A DNA stretch of 64,000 nt from a candidate division KSB1 bacterium (GCA_034521575.1 JAXHMJ010000005.1:124001-188000); one strand, 5' to 3'. Positions 21,226 through 31,397 are shown, numbered from the stretch's first letter. The notes: a model not told the origin generated them from the letters alone. Program-made: numbers and translations.

Positions 21226-23295
21226 ATGAAAAAGAATGATGAAATCAAAAAGTGGGTTCAGCCTGATCATACAGACCGCCCACCGCATTCATCTTGGAAA
21301 CGCAATACCTCTCTTATTGTTGCCATTGTCATCACTCTTGCAATCTTGCTGCTTTCTTTTAGCCTGTTGGAAATACTCGGTTCTCGACAGGAAATGACGC
21401 ATTTGCTGCGTGAACAAAGTAAATCCCTGGTCGCTGCGATTGAAGAGGGGGGGCAAAACGCGGTTGAGTCATTCAATCTTGTAGAAAGCCTCCTTGCCGA
21501 GCGCCTGCTGAATAATGCCCGTCTTTTGGAAGAATTGGATTATGCCGGACGTTTGACCAACAGCAAACTTGAACGCTTTGCCAAAGAGAACAATATATAC
21601 CGAATTAATATTTACAATTCCAACATGCAGCGGGTACAGAGCTCCTTCATGCGCCGGGACGACCAACATCAAGATCGGCCGCACGAAAACCTTTTGGACA
21701 TCATGAATGACAAAGAAAGCGACGAACTGGTGATGGGATTTCGTCAGAGTCGGTTCGGCGGCGGAGACCGGTTCGCCGTGGCCAAACGCAGACGCCGGGG
21801 CGGTGTCATTATTCTCAACATCAACGCTGATCAAGTTCTGAACTATCGAAACAGCATCGGCATCGGTCGATTGGTGCGCAATCTCGGTGAGACTGAAAAT
21901 GTGGCCTATGTTGCCGTACAGGACAAAAATCAAATCCTGGTGGCATCCAGACAGATTGATTCATTAACCGCTGTAGCCGGCGACAGTGTGTTGATGAGTG
22001 TACTAAAGCGGAACCAACCGTCGGACCGGTTTATTCACTATCAGGGAAAACCGGTCTTTGAAGCCATATATCCCTTTAATCCGGATACGGGGGAACTGCT
22101 GCGCATCGGATTGCAAACGAAGCATTTACAGGAAGCGAAACAAAAGGCTATCTGGCGTACGGGACTCGCCGCCGTCTCTCTGCTTTTAATCGGAGTGGTA
22201 CTGGCAAACTGGGTCGTAGGCCGTCAAAATTACCGGATGCTCCAACAGGCCTATACGCGAATCGAAACCTACACCGGCAGCATACTTACACATATGACAG
22301 ATGCTGTCATTGCGGTGAATGATGATCTGGACGTGACCTTGTTCAATCGAGCGGCCGAGTCCCTGTTCAATGTCGGGGCAGGCGCAACACTCAACTCACC
22401 GCTTCGCGGTCTCAATCCAACCCTTTTTTCACTGTTCAAACACACCTTGAACAGCGGGGAACCCATCATTGCTGCGGAACATCGGCTGACCATAGAAAAC
22501 AAACCGCATATCTGCAGGTTAACCATCAACATTCTGAGAGATGAACGGGGCAGTACAGAAGGCGCATTTGCTGTCATTAAGGACATTACAGAAGAAAAAC
22601 GCCTGGAGCAGAATCTCAAACGTCAGGACCAGATCACAGCCATGGGACATCTGGCAGCCGGGGTTGCGCATGAAATACGCAATCCCTTAAACGCGATCAG
22701 CATGCTGGCGCAGCGTTTTAAAACTGAATTCAAACCCAAAGCCGAGATCGGGAAATTTGACAAAATGACCGGTACCCTTGTCTCAGAGACCCGACGCATC
22801 AACGCAATTATCGATCAGTTCCTTGAATTTGCCCGACCAACGCCGTTGGCACCCAGCCGATTACGTATACCTCACATTTTTAAAGAGGTTCAGCCGTTGA
22901 TCGAACAGGACATATCAAAACATAACATCAAAATGATTATAAAATGCGACCACGTCCCGCCTGTTCAGGGTGATGCGGACAAACTCAAGCAGGTCATTCT
23001 TAATCTGGTTCGAAACAGCATGGACGCCTGCAGCGAGAATGATGAAATCAGTATTACCTGTACCAATGTCAGTGAACAGGTATTGATTCAGATTCAGGAC
23101 ACCGGATCGGGGATCAACACCGAGAATCTGAACAAAATTTTTAATTTGTATTATACTTCAAAGGAAAAAGGCACCGGCATCGGACTCTCTGTTGTGCAGC
23201 AAATTGTCTCGCAGCACAATGGACGCATTGAGGTCACCAGTGAACCCGGAACCGGCACGACCTTTTCAATCTATTTACCGGCAACCGAGTCCTAA
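21226..23295 (+). CDS. Membrane-bound sensor histidine kinase of an NtrC-type pair
   Basis: About 689 residues from the ATG at 21226 (TTG at 21202 is possible). One span near residues 25-48 and a second near 310-330 flank a periplasmic sensor region. Then come PAS (MTDAVIAVNDDLDVTLFNRAA), HisKA with GVAHEIRNPLNAISM (phospho-acceptor His), and HATPase with VILNLVRNSMDAC, DTGSGINTE and GTGIGLSVVQQIV. The HEIRNPLN box and domain order are those of NtrB/ZraS-like kinases that activate sigma-54 regulators, and the regulator gene begins 1 bp after its stop. The periplasmic part is unusually Gln/Asp/His-rich around QHQDRPHENL, so a metal or envelope signal is conceivable (inference). Confidence 0.9.
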   Translation: MKKNDEIKKWVQPDHTDRPPHSSWKRNTSLIVAIVITLAILLLSFSLLEILGSRQEMTHLLREQSKSLVAAIEEGGQNAVESFNLVESLLAERLLNNARLLEELDYAGRLTNSKLERFAKENNIYRINIYNSNMQRVQSSFMRRDDQHQDRPHENLLDIMNDKESDELVMGFRQSRFGGGDRFAVAKRRRRGGVIILNINADQVLNYRNSIGIGRLVRNLGETENVAYVAVQDKNQILVASRQIDSLTAVAGDSVLMSVLKRNQPSDRFIHYQGKPVFEAIYPFNPDTGELLRIGLQTKHLQEAKQKAIWRTGLAAVSLLLIGVVLANWVVGRQNYRMLQQAYTRIETYTGSILTHMTDAVIAVNDDLDVTLFNRAAESLFNVGAGATLNSPLRGLNPTLFSLFKHTLNSGEPIIAAEHRLTIENKPHICRLTINILRDERGSTEGAFAVIKDITEEKRLEQNLKRQDQITAMGHLAAGVAHEIRNPLNAISMLAQRFKTEFKPKAEIGKFDKMTGTLVSETRRINAIIDQFLEFARPTPLAPSRLRIPHIFKEVQPLIEQDISKHNIKMIIKCDHVPPVQGDADKLKQVILNLVRNSMDACSENDEISITCTNVSEQVLIQIQDTGSGINTENLNKIFNLYYTSKEKGTGIGLSVVQQIVSQHNGRIEVTSEPGTGTTFSIYLPATES

Positions 23296-23296
23296 T

Positions 23297-24640
23297 ATGT
23301 ACACTATACTTGTCGTAGACGACGAAGCCGTGCAGCGGGAAACCCTGTCGGGTTTTTTGGAAAACCAGGGACACCAGGTTTTAACCGCTGTCAACGGTGA
23401 AAAAGCTATCGAGACCGTTCAAGCAGAGACGGTTGATCTGGTGATCACAGACATGCGCATGCCCGGTTTGAGCGGTCTGGATCTGTTGAAACAGACCAAA
23501 CAAATCAATCCCGATATCGAAGTGATCGTCATCACCGCATACGGCAGTGTCGAAAACGCCACGCGGGCTATGAAAACGGGTGCTGCAGACTTTATCACCA
23601 AACCCATCGATCTGGATCAGCTGAAAATAACCGTGGACAAAGTCCTGGAACACAAACAGCTGCTGTCGGAGAACAAGCGGTTGCGGGAGATGGCCAATGA
23701 ACGGCTGCAGTTCGGCGCCATTATCAGCCAGAGTCCGGCCATGCAGGAAACCCTGAGTATGGCCGCGCGCGTGGCGCTCAGCCAGGCCACGGTTATGATC
23801 CTGGGCGAAAGCGGTACAGGTAAAGAACTCATTGCGCGTGCTATTCATCATACCAGTCCGAGACGAGAAAAACCGTTTGTGGCCGTGAATATGGCGGCAT
23901 TGTCCGATAATCTGGTTGAAAGTGAATTGTTCGGCCATGAAAAAGGCGCGTTTACCGGCGCGGACCGCATGCGCCAGGGTCGATTTGAACTCGCCGATCA
24001 GGGCACCCTGTTCATCGATGAAGTCGGAGATATTCCTCTACAGACACAAACCAAACTGCTGCGGGTATTACAGGAACAGCAGATTGAGCGTATCGGATCG
24101 TCACACCCTATATCTGTCGACGTACGTGTCATTACAGCCACACATCAGCCGCTGGAAAAACTGATCAAAGAAGGCGTATTCCGCGAGGATTTGTATTATC
24201 GGCTCAAGGTGGTCACGCTCAATCTGCCTGCGCTTCGCGAACGTAAAACGGATATTCCACTGCTGGTGGAGCATTTCCGAGAACACTATTCAAAGCGTAA
24301 TAACAAAGACATCAGGCATATATCCAAACAAGCCATGGATTTGCTGATAAAGTACGACTATCCCGGAAATGTGCGCGAGCTCGAGAACATCATTGAACAG
24401 GCCGTGGTGTTGTGCCGGGATGACACCATTCGGGTTTCGGACATGCCCGCCCTGATTCCGGCATCAGACTATGACACCACAACCGGCACTTTTAAGGAAC
24501 GCGTGCAAGCGTTTGAAAAGCAACTGATTCTGGACGCACTTAAAAAGGCCGACGGCGTGCAGACGCACGCGGCCCGGCTGCTCGGTATGAGCGAACGGCA
24601 TCTGCGCTACAAACTTGAGAAATATCAGTTAAAAAATTGA
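23297..24640 (+). CDS. Sigma-54-dependent response regulator (NtrC family)
   Basis: 447 residues from the ATG at 23297. An upstream in-frame extension lies within the kinase gene and is rejected. The receiver domain has Asp in LVITDMRMPGLSG and Lys in ADFITKPIDL. The AAA+ domain has Walker A GESGTGKE, the sigma-54-contact loop GAFTGA and Walker B GTLFIDEVGDI. A Fis-type HTH is at the C-terminus (AARLLGMSERHLRYKLEKY). It activates RpoN promoters when phosphorylated by the kinase just upstream. asnA starts 9 bp later and may be in the same transcript. Confidence 0.95.
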   Translation: MYTILVVDDEAVQRETLSGFLENQGHQVLTAVNGEKAIETVQAETVDLVITDMRMPGLSGLDLLKQTKQINPDIEVIVITAYGSVENATRAMKTGAADFITKPIDLDQLKITVDKVLEHKQLLSENKRLREMANERLQFGAIISQSPAMQETLSMAARVALSQATVMILGESGTGKELIARAIHHTSPRREKPFVAVNMAALSDNLVESELFGHEKGAFTGADRMRQGRFELADQGTLFIDEVGDIPLQTQTKLLRVLQEQQIERIGSSHPISVDVRVITATHQPLEKLIKEGVFREDLYYRLKVVTLNLPALRERKTDIPLLVEHFREHYSKRNNKDIRHISKQAMDLLIKYDYPGNVRELENIIEQAVVLCRDDTIRVSDMPALIPASDYDTTTGTFKERVQAFEKQLILDALKKADGVQTHAARLLGMSERHLRYKLEKYQLKN

Positions 24641-24649
24641 GGATTTTAT

Positions 24650-25689
24650 ATGAAACATCAGCTCATCCTGCCCAAACACTATAAACCGGTATTGAATCTG
24701 GAAGAAACGGAAAAAGCCATTGCAGCCATTAAAAACTTTTTTCAGCTGAATTTATCGCTGGAACTGGATCTGATTCGGGTGACGGCTCCGCTTTTTGTAA
24801 AGTCAGGCACAGGGATCAATGATGATTTGAACGGCGTCGAACAGCCGGTGCGTTTAAAGCCGGCGCTCTCAATCGTGAATCTATCGAAATTGTGCAGTCG
24901 CTGGCAAAATGGAAGCGATTGATGCTGAGCGAGTATCAAATTCCGGCGGGCAAAGGCATCTATGCCGATATGAACGCAGTCCGGCCGGACGAAACCCTGT
25001 CGAATATTCATTCTCTGTATGTAGATCAATGGGACTGGGAACGCACCGTTGATGCAGCAGGCCGCAATGTGAAGCTGCTGAAACAAATTGTGGAACGCGT
25101 GTATTCGGTGATCAAACGCACGGAAAAATACGTACACCATCTCTATTCCAGAATCGAACCGATTCTTCCGGATACGATTACATTTCTACACAGTGAAGAT
25201 CTTGCCGAACGTTATCCCGATTTATCGCCGAAAGAACGGGAAAAACGGGTCTGCAAAGAACACGGCGCTGTGTTTATCATCGGGATCGGCGGAGAGATTG
25301 AGAACGGCCGCCCCCATGACGGGCGGGCGCCGGATTACGACGACTGGTCCACCCCCACCCTGAACGGATACAAGGGATTGAACGGTGATATTCTGGTGTA
25401 TTATCCTGTTCTGGACATTGCACTGGAGCTGTCGTCCATGGGCATCCGTGTGAATGCAGAATCGCTGAAACGGCAGCTGGATTTGAGCGATGCAACCGAG
25501 CGTGAATCGTTTTACTTTCATCAAAAGCTGCTCAGCGGCGAACTGCCGGACTCTATCGGCGGCGGCATCGGCCAGTCGCGTTTGTGCATGCTGTTCCTGC
25601 GCAAGGCGCATATTGGCGAAATTCAAAGCAGCCTCTGGCCGGAAGACATGATCGAGGAATGCCGCCGAAATAATATTTTAATTCTGTAA
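24650..25689 (+). CDS. asnA: Aspartate-ammonia ligase (asparagine synthetase A), one frameshift
   Basis: ATP-dependent formation of asparagine from aspartate and ammonia, a class II aminoacyl-tRNA-synthetase-like fold. The first 68 codons (MKHQLILP...NLEETEKAI, TAPLFVKSGTGINDDLNGVE) and the second frame (EIVQSLAKWKR, LYVDQWDWER, AVFIIGIGG, RAPDYDDWSTP, GLNGDILV, ELSSMGIRV, SIGGGIGQSRLCM) are consecutive parts of AsnA. Adding one T to the T3 run at 24853-24855 joins them (VRFKAGALNRES). Restored length about 346 is near the E. coli enzyme (330). It follows the NtrC-type regulator by 9 bp. Confidence 0.93.
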
Positions 25690-25816
25690 ACCAGAACTGC
25701 GGGTTTCCATACTCAAGCAGAATTAGTCTTTTAATCAGCGAGGAAACAACTATTTATAACCGCGTTGAACTTTATATTCAAGCGCCTCTGCAATTCTCAC
25801 AGCGCTCCACAAACGA

Positions 25817-27624
25817 TTACCAATATTTGCTTACGTTGAATCGCATCCAGCGGCCCGGTGTGGGCACACCGGGGAGATCCCGGTAATGGGTATCCGTGAC
25901 ATTTTCCGCTGACAGGGCCAGACGCCAGCTGCCCAGCGTACGGTACAGCTGCAGATTCATCAGCATATAGCCATTGTCATAATCCGGCTGTTTCCAGTGC
26001 ACCGCCATGCCGGCATGCATATTTCTCCGGAACGCGACATCCGTGTACAGCCGGATATGATGGCGCAAATAGCGCAGCGCATATTTTGATTCAAAGCCGA
26101 ATAAGGTTTTATTCGCATACAAATGTATACCGCGCAGTGACAGCACCGTTAATGACAAGACAGGCTCGTTCAGACGCGCCTCCCATTCGAGTCCGGTAAA
26201 CCGGGTTTTGGAATGATTGATCACCATCCACGGGTCCTGCGGCTGCGCGCGCACCCAGTCGATGATATTGGCGCCGGTTCTGCGGAACAGGCTCACCTGC
26301 AGCATGCGGTTTTCAGCGTACATGCGCGTACCCAGTTCCAGGGTTGATGAAGCCGACGCATCAAGATCGGGATTGCCGATATTGCCCGGACTGGCATAGT
26401 ACAATTCGGTAAAAGACGGCATACGAAAGGCACGTCCCCAGGAAGCGAAAATCCGGGCATGCGGCGTCAGGCGGTACGCGGCGCTCAGCCCCGGCCACAC
26501 CTGCCATCCCCACTGATCATAATAATGCGAAAACGTCGAGCTGGTAAAGGACAACTGTTCACTCCATTGCACCCGGTAACTCAAACTGGCGCCGTAGGTT
26601 TGCCGGATATGGTCGCCCAGACTGCTGCTGGTTACCAATTCCGCGCGCCCCTGCAGCTTCACAGTGGCAAGTCCGCCGGGCGCCTGGACGTGAACAGGCA
26701 ATGAAAATCCATAGCTTTTGCTGGTATGCCGGTTCCGGTACCAGTCCGGACGCTGCCGGTCGAGCAAAAAATCATCATGATGCTGACGGTAATAAACGAG
26801 CGGATTCGCGCGTCCGCCGGAACAGTAGTGCTCAAACGCAGGCTGGACAGCCAGGCGCGGGTTTGTTCATACTGATCCGGGAATTGCTGCGAATAAAAAC
26901 TGTTGGCGCCGAATTGTTTGTCGGATACACCGCTGTACAGGGATAACCGGGTGTCTCCCTGCTTGAAAGTCGATTTCCAGGACACATTGAGGCACTCATA
27001 ATCCGTATTGCGGGTAAAGCCGTCGGATTGCTCATAGTTGGCCGACAGGCTGTGACGGATGCGGCCGGTCTGCGTACGCAGCGCCATTGATGAACCCACG
27101 AGTCCGTGCTCGCCGCCGCGCACCTGAACCGAACCGCCGGGTTTTGTCTCCCGGGTCACAATATGCACAACACCGGATACAGCATCTGCGCCGTAAACAT
27201 CCGAACCGGGTCCGTGCAGCACTTCAATACGCTGGATATCCTGAATCGACACCGGCAGATTCAAATTGTGATGTCCGGTTTGCGGATCATTCACCGGCAC
27301 ACCGTCCAGCAGAATCAGAGTTTCGGAAAACGAGCCGCCGCGCACCGACACATCGGTCTGAATGCCGCTGCCGCGTTTTTGCAGCATCACCCCGGGCACC
27401 GCCTGCAGCAAATTCGTCAGCGACCGGGCATTCAGCCGCTCGATTTCGGCGCGCTGCAGCACCGTTACCGTGCGCGCGGTTTGAGTAAGCGGCCCCGGAT
27501 AGCGGTCCACAGTGACCACCACCGGATCAACCTGATGATCCGGAAGCCACTGCCCGACGGCTGGAGCAAGCGGTAGAAGCAGGGTCAAACATATGAAAAA
27601 CGATGAATCGATAATCTTTATCAT
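25817..27624 (-). CDS. TonB-dependent outer-membrane receptor, BtuB-like size, one frameshift
   Basis: Ligand-gated outer-membrane importer. It has a signal peptide, a TonB-box-like DPVVVTV near residue 33, a plug domain (TNLLQAVPGVMLQKRG, VSVRGGSFSETLILLDGVP, IEVLHGPGSDVYGADA) and barrel strands to a C-terminal aromatic residue (FNVSKYW). The frames break near 26810: one base restores NPLVYYRQHHDDFLLDRQRP. Full length is about 600 residues, the size of vitamin B12 or small siderophore receptors. Uptake of cobalamin would fit the cobalamin sensor at 16 kb, but the ligand is unproven and no cobalamin riboswitch is seen upstream. A palindromic operator array lies 184 bp upstream. Confidence 0.87.
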
Positions 27625-27807
27625 GATAAAAAATTTTATGAATCTGATTCAGGACAATCCAGGGAGGCCGTAGAAATCAGGCACCCGATTGTTATCATTT
27701 CAATTCAATGGAAAATAACAATTATAGCGAGAAAATCAACTGTTTTATCAGCTTACGCGAGGTACAACAGCGGTCTTGTATAGAGTCACCCGGCAAACCA
27801 GAGCAAA

Positions 27808-27878
27808 TTTATACGTATAAAAGCATCCATCGATTACGTAATGATTACGTAATCGTTTAGTAAATTTATACGTATAAA
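27808..27878 (-). promoter_or_regulatory. Symmetric array of four TACGTA-core palindromes upstream of the TonB receptor
   Basis: Two identical 14-bp palindromes TTTATACGTATAAA (27808-27821 and 27865-27878) flank two identical ATTACGTAAT palindromes (27833-27842 and 27844-27853). Centres are at 27814.5, 27837.5, 27848.5 and 27871.5, spaced 23, 11 and 23 bp, so the array is mirror-symmetric about 27843 and all sites lie roughly on one helix face. This is most likely a multi-site operator for a dimeric or tetrameric regulator. The nearest gene pointing away is the TonB receptor, 184 bp downstream on the minus strand. Confidence 0.6.
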
Positions 27879-27918
27879 TATGCTGATTCCCTGGTTGCGC
27901 CAGGAAAAGTTTCAGGCT

Positions 27919-28032
27919 TTAGAATGCCGTCGAGACACAGCGGGTCTCATTGGCATCCCTCTGATCAATGTCCACTAAAATATAGCAATTCTTAGGTGAG
28001 GGCGGAAAATCATCGGATAATGGACAACTCAT
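27919..28032 (-). CDS. Possible 37-residue small protein or gene remnant
   Basis: An ATG at 28032 opens 37 codons with protein-like composition (MSCPLSDDFPPSPKNCYILV, then DIDQRDANETRCVSTAF) and three Cys, ending 41 bp before the palindrome array. No clear ribosome-binding site is seen and no family is recognised. It could be the tail of a lost gene. It is included because the stretch between the TonB receptor and the terminator at 28088 holds nothing else coding. Confidence 0.25.
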   Translation of the reverse strand: MSCPLSDDFPPSPKNCYILVDIDQRDANETRCVSTAF

Positions 28033-28087
28033 TTTATTTGATCGTTTTTTCCGATTTCCCTTGAACCCAAACACTTTAGAATATAAA

Positions 28088-28120
28088 AACCTCCCGAAGA
28101 TTTGGAATCTTCAGGAGGTT
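28088..28120 (-). terminator. Rho-independent terminator after the FIMAH-like gene
   Basis: A 14-bp stem (AACCTCCTGAAGAT on the minus strand, one G-T wobble) with a 5-base loop, followed on the minus strand by a short T-rich tail. It lies 24 bp after the stop of the 28145-29428 gene and would close the 31397-28145 transcript. Confidence 0.75.
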
Positions 28121-28144
28121 CATAACGTGTTTAAAATTAGATTA

Positions 28145-29428
28145 TTACTCCATCCTCTCAATCAAAGCTTCCGCATTGAAATGCAATAAATTATAAGCCT
28201 CTTCGTTCACATGTTTCACCCTTTGCGCCTCCAGCTGATTTAGAAAGGCTTTGAGTTGATTTATTGCCTGTTTAATATTTCTTTTATCCAGCTGCTTTTG
28301 TGCATGTTTCAGTTTCTTTGTCAAGCTGTTATAAATACCCTTATTATCGATCCAGCCTTTCTGATAGGAATTGTCAATATCCTTTGACATCATATCTACC
28401 AGAGAAGAATTAGATTGGACCTCGGTCAAGTCTGCATGTCCGATATTTTCAAAATGAGTAGCATCCGACTCTTTGGGATCCTCAGGGAAAAAATAAAGAC
28501 TGTCGCCTAACATGAAAATTTTTGATTCAGCATCAGGAATATCAGAAGTTTGGAATCTTAATCGCTGTTTCAATTTAGCGGTATTTTTATTATAAATATA
28601 AATATTCCCACCATCTTGGAAAACCATATTCCCATAAGGTGTTAAACATTTTTCATAAGGTGGTATCCCTACTGGTAATATTATCTGACTTGAGGCTGTC
28701 TTGTTAGCAGGATCACATAAAACCAGATGTCCCTTATCATCCTTTTCTGAAAGGTAACCGATAAATGCATAACCATTTTGGGAATCAATGAAATATGGAT
28801 TGTATTTCATTTGTACATATTCATATCCTTCAATTGTAATTCTTTCATTAATTATTTCACCTGTTAATGTACTTCTACTTTTAAAATATACTCCATCTTT
28901 TAAATCTATTAAATAATATATTTCACTCCCCTCTCTTGAAATAAGACTTTTCGTAGCTTTGAAGTAATAACAATTGGTATCAATAATCGAATATGTATTT
29001 TTATCTATTAATATATCTGTGCTTTCCAAAGTATGAAATTCCTTACTGATTATCTTTGCACCAAATTTTACATACGATAAAAATATATGATTATCAGGTG
29101 GGACTGTGTGGTTTTGATTTTTCAGTTCAATCTTGCCTAAATAAGATAGTGTGTCTGTTGAATTTTTCTGTAGATCATATATGCATATTTGAGACTCCGG
29201 TATTGATTTAAACATTATCTTATTAATTTCAGATAGTATTGCAGGCGTTCCAACTTCAGATAAGATTAATTTTTTTTCACCTGATTGCAGATTAATGCCG
29301 TATATATTATGAACTATAAATCCTTGTTTGTTTTTTCTTAGGTCATTTTTATAATAATATGATTGACCATATGTAAAATTTATTAATATTATAGTACTTA
29401 TTAATGAAATACTAATTGCCTTTTTCAT
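28145..29428 (-). CDS. Secreted protein with C-terminal FIMAH-like helical domain
   Basis: 427 residues with a signal peptide ending near NFTYGQ. The middle (about 25-340) is rich in short beta strands with repeated loops and may be a propeller, but no family is certain. The last about 75 residues (GWIDNKGIYNSLTKKL, AQKQLDKRNIKQAINQL, AFLNQLEAQRVKHV) match the helical FIMAH-type repeat found at the ends of many exported proteins. Base composition is markedly AT-richer than its neighbours. It follows the SLT-domain gene by 28 bp on the same strand and ends before a strong terminator, so the two form a transcription unit. An inhibitor or partner role for the SLT protein is only a guess. Confidence 0.6.
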   Translation of the reverse strand: MKKAISISLISTIILINFTYGQSYYYKNDLRKNKQGFIVHNIYGINLQSGEKKLILSEVGTPAILSEINKIMFKSIPESQICIYDLQKNSTDTLSYLGKIELKNQNHTVPPDNHIFLSYVKFGAKIISKEFHTLESTDILIDKNTYSIIDTNCYYFKATKSLISREGSEIYYLIDLKDGVYFKSRSTLTGEIINERITIEGYEYVQMKYNPYFIDSQNGYAFIGYLSEKDDKGHLVLCDPANKTASSQIILPVGIPPYEKCLTPYGNMVFQDGGNIYIYNKNTAKLKQRLRFQTSDIPDAESKIFMLGDSLYFFPEDPKESDATHFENIGHADLTEVQSNSSLVDMMSKDIDNSYQKGWIDNKGIYNSLTKKLKHAQKQLDKRNIKQAINQLKAFLNQLEAQRVKHVNEEAYNLLHFNAEALIERME

Positions 29429-29456
29429 AATTAAATTCTCCTATTCATTAATTTAT

Positions 29457-31397
29457 TTATTGATAATTATTTATGTATCTACCTACGTTAGCATCAACAT
29501 TTGGATTATATTCTCTTATGCCATTATTCATCATCGCAGGATTGACTTCCCAATAACCAATAGGGTTATTTCGAGTAGGTTCAATCCAATTCCAATATCT
29601 GGCATTACCACCGCCATTATATCTTGCATATGCTTCGCTGTCGATCATACTTTGTCTCGTTTGACCTTCTGCAACAATATCCAATCCCCCAAGTGTTTCT
29701 AAAAGATTTTCTGCAGCATTTCTTCTGGTATTATAGTAATTGATTCCATAAGTTAGATTTGCAGTCCATTCCCACAAAAGATCAGTAGTTATTATATGCC
29801 ATCGATCATCAATCTGGCACATACCCCACCCATGTTCATCTGCATCACTACATAAAGGCAATCCTTCATTAGGCTCAGCATAGTCCTCCGTATCAAATTG
29901 GTCAAAACCTGATGTCTCTATCTTCAGCATGGTTTTCTCACCTGTATCCAATCCTTCTGTCACATCTTCATCATCCGGATTCTCGCCCCGAATATAATGA
30001 ATAAGTGTATCTGTATAGGTTTCCCCCTCAAACTCTGCGGAAACACTAACCGTTGCTTCACCGCCAATGATCCGGGTGTTGCTTAAATCAAGTTCCCATT
30101 CAGATATCAGAGTCGATTTATGCGGCACCTTGGGAACAAATGCCGCTTCTCCCAGATGTTCTTCCGTATCAGACCCCGATGGATAGTCATAGGAAATCTC
30201 ATATGTCCATTCAGCCACACAAAGCGCGCTCTGATCACAGCCCTCCAATTCGGCTTTAAATTCCAATATCGGCATGGCCGGTTCTGGTTGTATATAAGAG
30301 ACAGAGTCCTCCGGAGCGTTGATCTCGAGCGTTACCGCTTCATCAAGGGTAATACTTGCGCTGTCGCATAATTCCGGTTGATCCTGTCCCATGACCTTAA
30401 TGTTTGCCTGTATTGTTGAATCCGGCAGGCTGCTGTTCACTGTATACGCGATTTTTCCGTCAATAAAATCCTGATAGGGAATATCTATCAATTCTGTTGT
30501 CAAACCTGATCGGGCCAGGTGCAACAGGCCTCCATACTGTTGTCCGGTCGGATCAAGGGTCACATTAAACGGTTCGTCATCCGCCAGATCTATTTCTTTA
30601 CCTTCAGCATCCACAGCCTGAAGTGATACAAAAGAAGTATCCTGACAACCCAGGGTATCCGGTAATACCCGCACATTTAGTTGTTTTTCCGGCGGAACAA
30701 CCCCCAAATGAAACGTCAACCGTTCCCACTGCCAGGTATTGAGCCACCAGATACTTCCCGGCAGTAATTTGACATCCCAGCCGGTGATCTGTCCCAAAGA
30801 GTCGTAACAGGTGTAAAAATGACAATTGTAAAACGGTTTTAACGCCCGGCCGCGTTCATAAGTGGAATAGTCACAGGTATCCGCTTCTGCCGTATAGGAC
30901 AGTTGAACAAACTCTCCCTCCTCAACAGGGCCGAGGTCCCATTGTTGCGGTTTTCCGGTATAAAAGTAATAGTCGTAATCGATATAGTCACCGGATGACC
31001 AGATCGGCGCACAATTGTTCCCGGCATAATAGACCCGATAATCAAATGAAAAGTCGAATCGATCTTTGAGTGTGTCAGAAACCATGCTGTCTCGATCTAC
31101 AAAATATAAATTTAATGTTTCTTCCGGATGCATCCGCCACACCATGCTCAGCAGGTCGGCATGTTGATAGGACACAATCAGATTTCCCGTTTTGGGTATC
31201 ACCAGAGTACTGGGTGTCACGGATAGTTTGTGATTGGACTGCACGTTTGTACCCTTTAAGTTCGTGAATGAATCGGGAAGCATTTTTCCATGAAACACAT
31301 CAATCTCTACGCTGTCACGCAATGTGACCTGCGCCGACACCCAAGTATAACCAATCACGAGGCATAAAAACAAGACAAATATATTTCTCTTCATCAT
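29457..31397 (-). CDS. Secreted multidomain protein ending in an SLT/lysozyme-like domain
   Basis: 646 residues with a signal peptide (MMKRNIFVLFLCLVIGYTWVSA). Residues about 20-230 form a module nearly identical to the N-terminus of the broken gene at 33641-37010. A middle region of Ig-like strands follows (LDSTLVIGG-type segments, DTLIHYIRGENP). The C-terminal about 170 residues read as a lytic transglycosylase fold: KIETSGFDQFD with candidate catalytic Glu, HGWGMCQIDD matching the GxMQ motif, WTANLTYGINYY, and ARYNGGGNARYW matching the AYNxG motif. Predicted role is cleavage of peptidoglycan or a related glycan outside the cell. The fold assignment rests on motifs only. The FIMAH-like gene follows by 28 bp. 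No sorting domain is attached. Confidence 0.65.
   Translation of the reverse strand: MMKRNIFVLFLCLVIGYTWVSAQVTLRDSVEIDVFHGKMLPDSFTNLKGTNVQSNHKLSVTPSTLVIPKTGNLIVSYQHADLLSMVWRMHPEETLNLYFVDRDSMVSDTLKDRFDFSFDYRVYYAGNNCAPIWSSGDYIDYDYYFYTGKPQQWDLGPVEEGEFVQLSYTAEADTCDYSTYERGRALKPFYNCHFYTCYDSLGQITGWDVKLLPGSIWWLNTWQWERLTFHLGVVPPEKQLNVRVLPDTLGCQDTSFVSLQAVDAEGKEIDLADDEPFNVTLDPTGQQYGGLLHLARSGLTTELIDIPYQDFIDGKIAYTVNSSLPDSTIQANIKVMGQDQPELCDSASITLDEAVTLEINAPEDSVSYIQPEPAMPILEFKAELEGCDQSALCVAEWTYEISYDYPSGSDTEEHLGEAAFVPKVPHKSTLISEWELDLSNTRIIGGEATVSVSAEFEGETYTDTLIHYIRGENPDDEDVTEGLDTGEKTMLKIETSGFDQFDTEDYAEPNEGLPLCSDADEHGWGMCQIDDRWHIITTDLLWEWTANLTYGINYYNTRRNAAENLLETLGGLDIVAEGQTRQSMIDSEAYARYNGGGNARYWNWIEPTRNNPIGYWEVNPAMMNNGIREYNPNVDANVGRYINNYQ

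Noticed and set aside
27625-28087. Cobalamin riboswitch upstream of the TonB receptor
   Set aside because: The conserved B12 box and GCCACTG-type elements were looked for on the minus strand and not found. Only the palindrome array and a short open frame are present.
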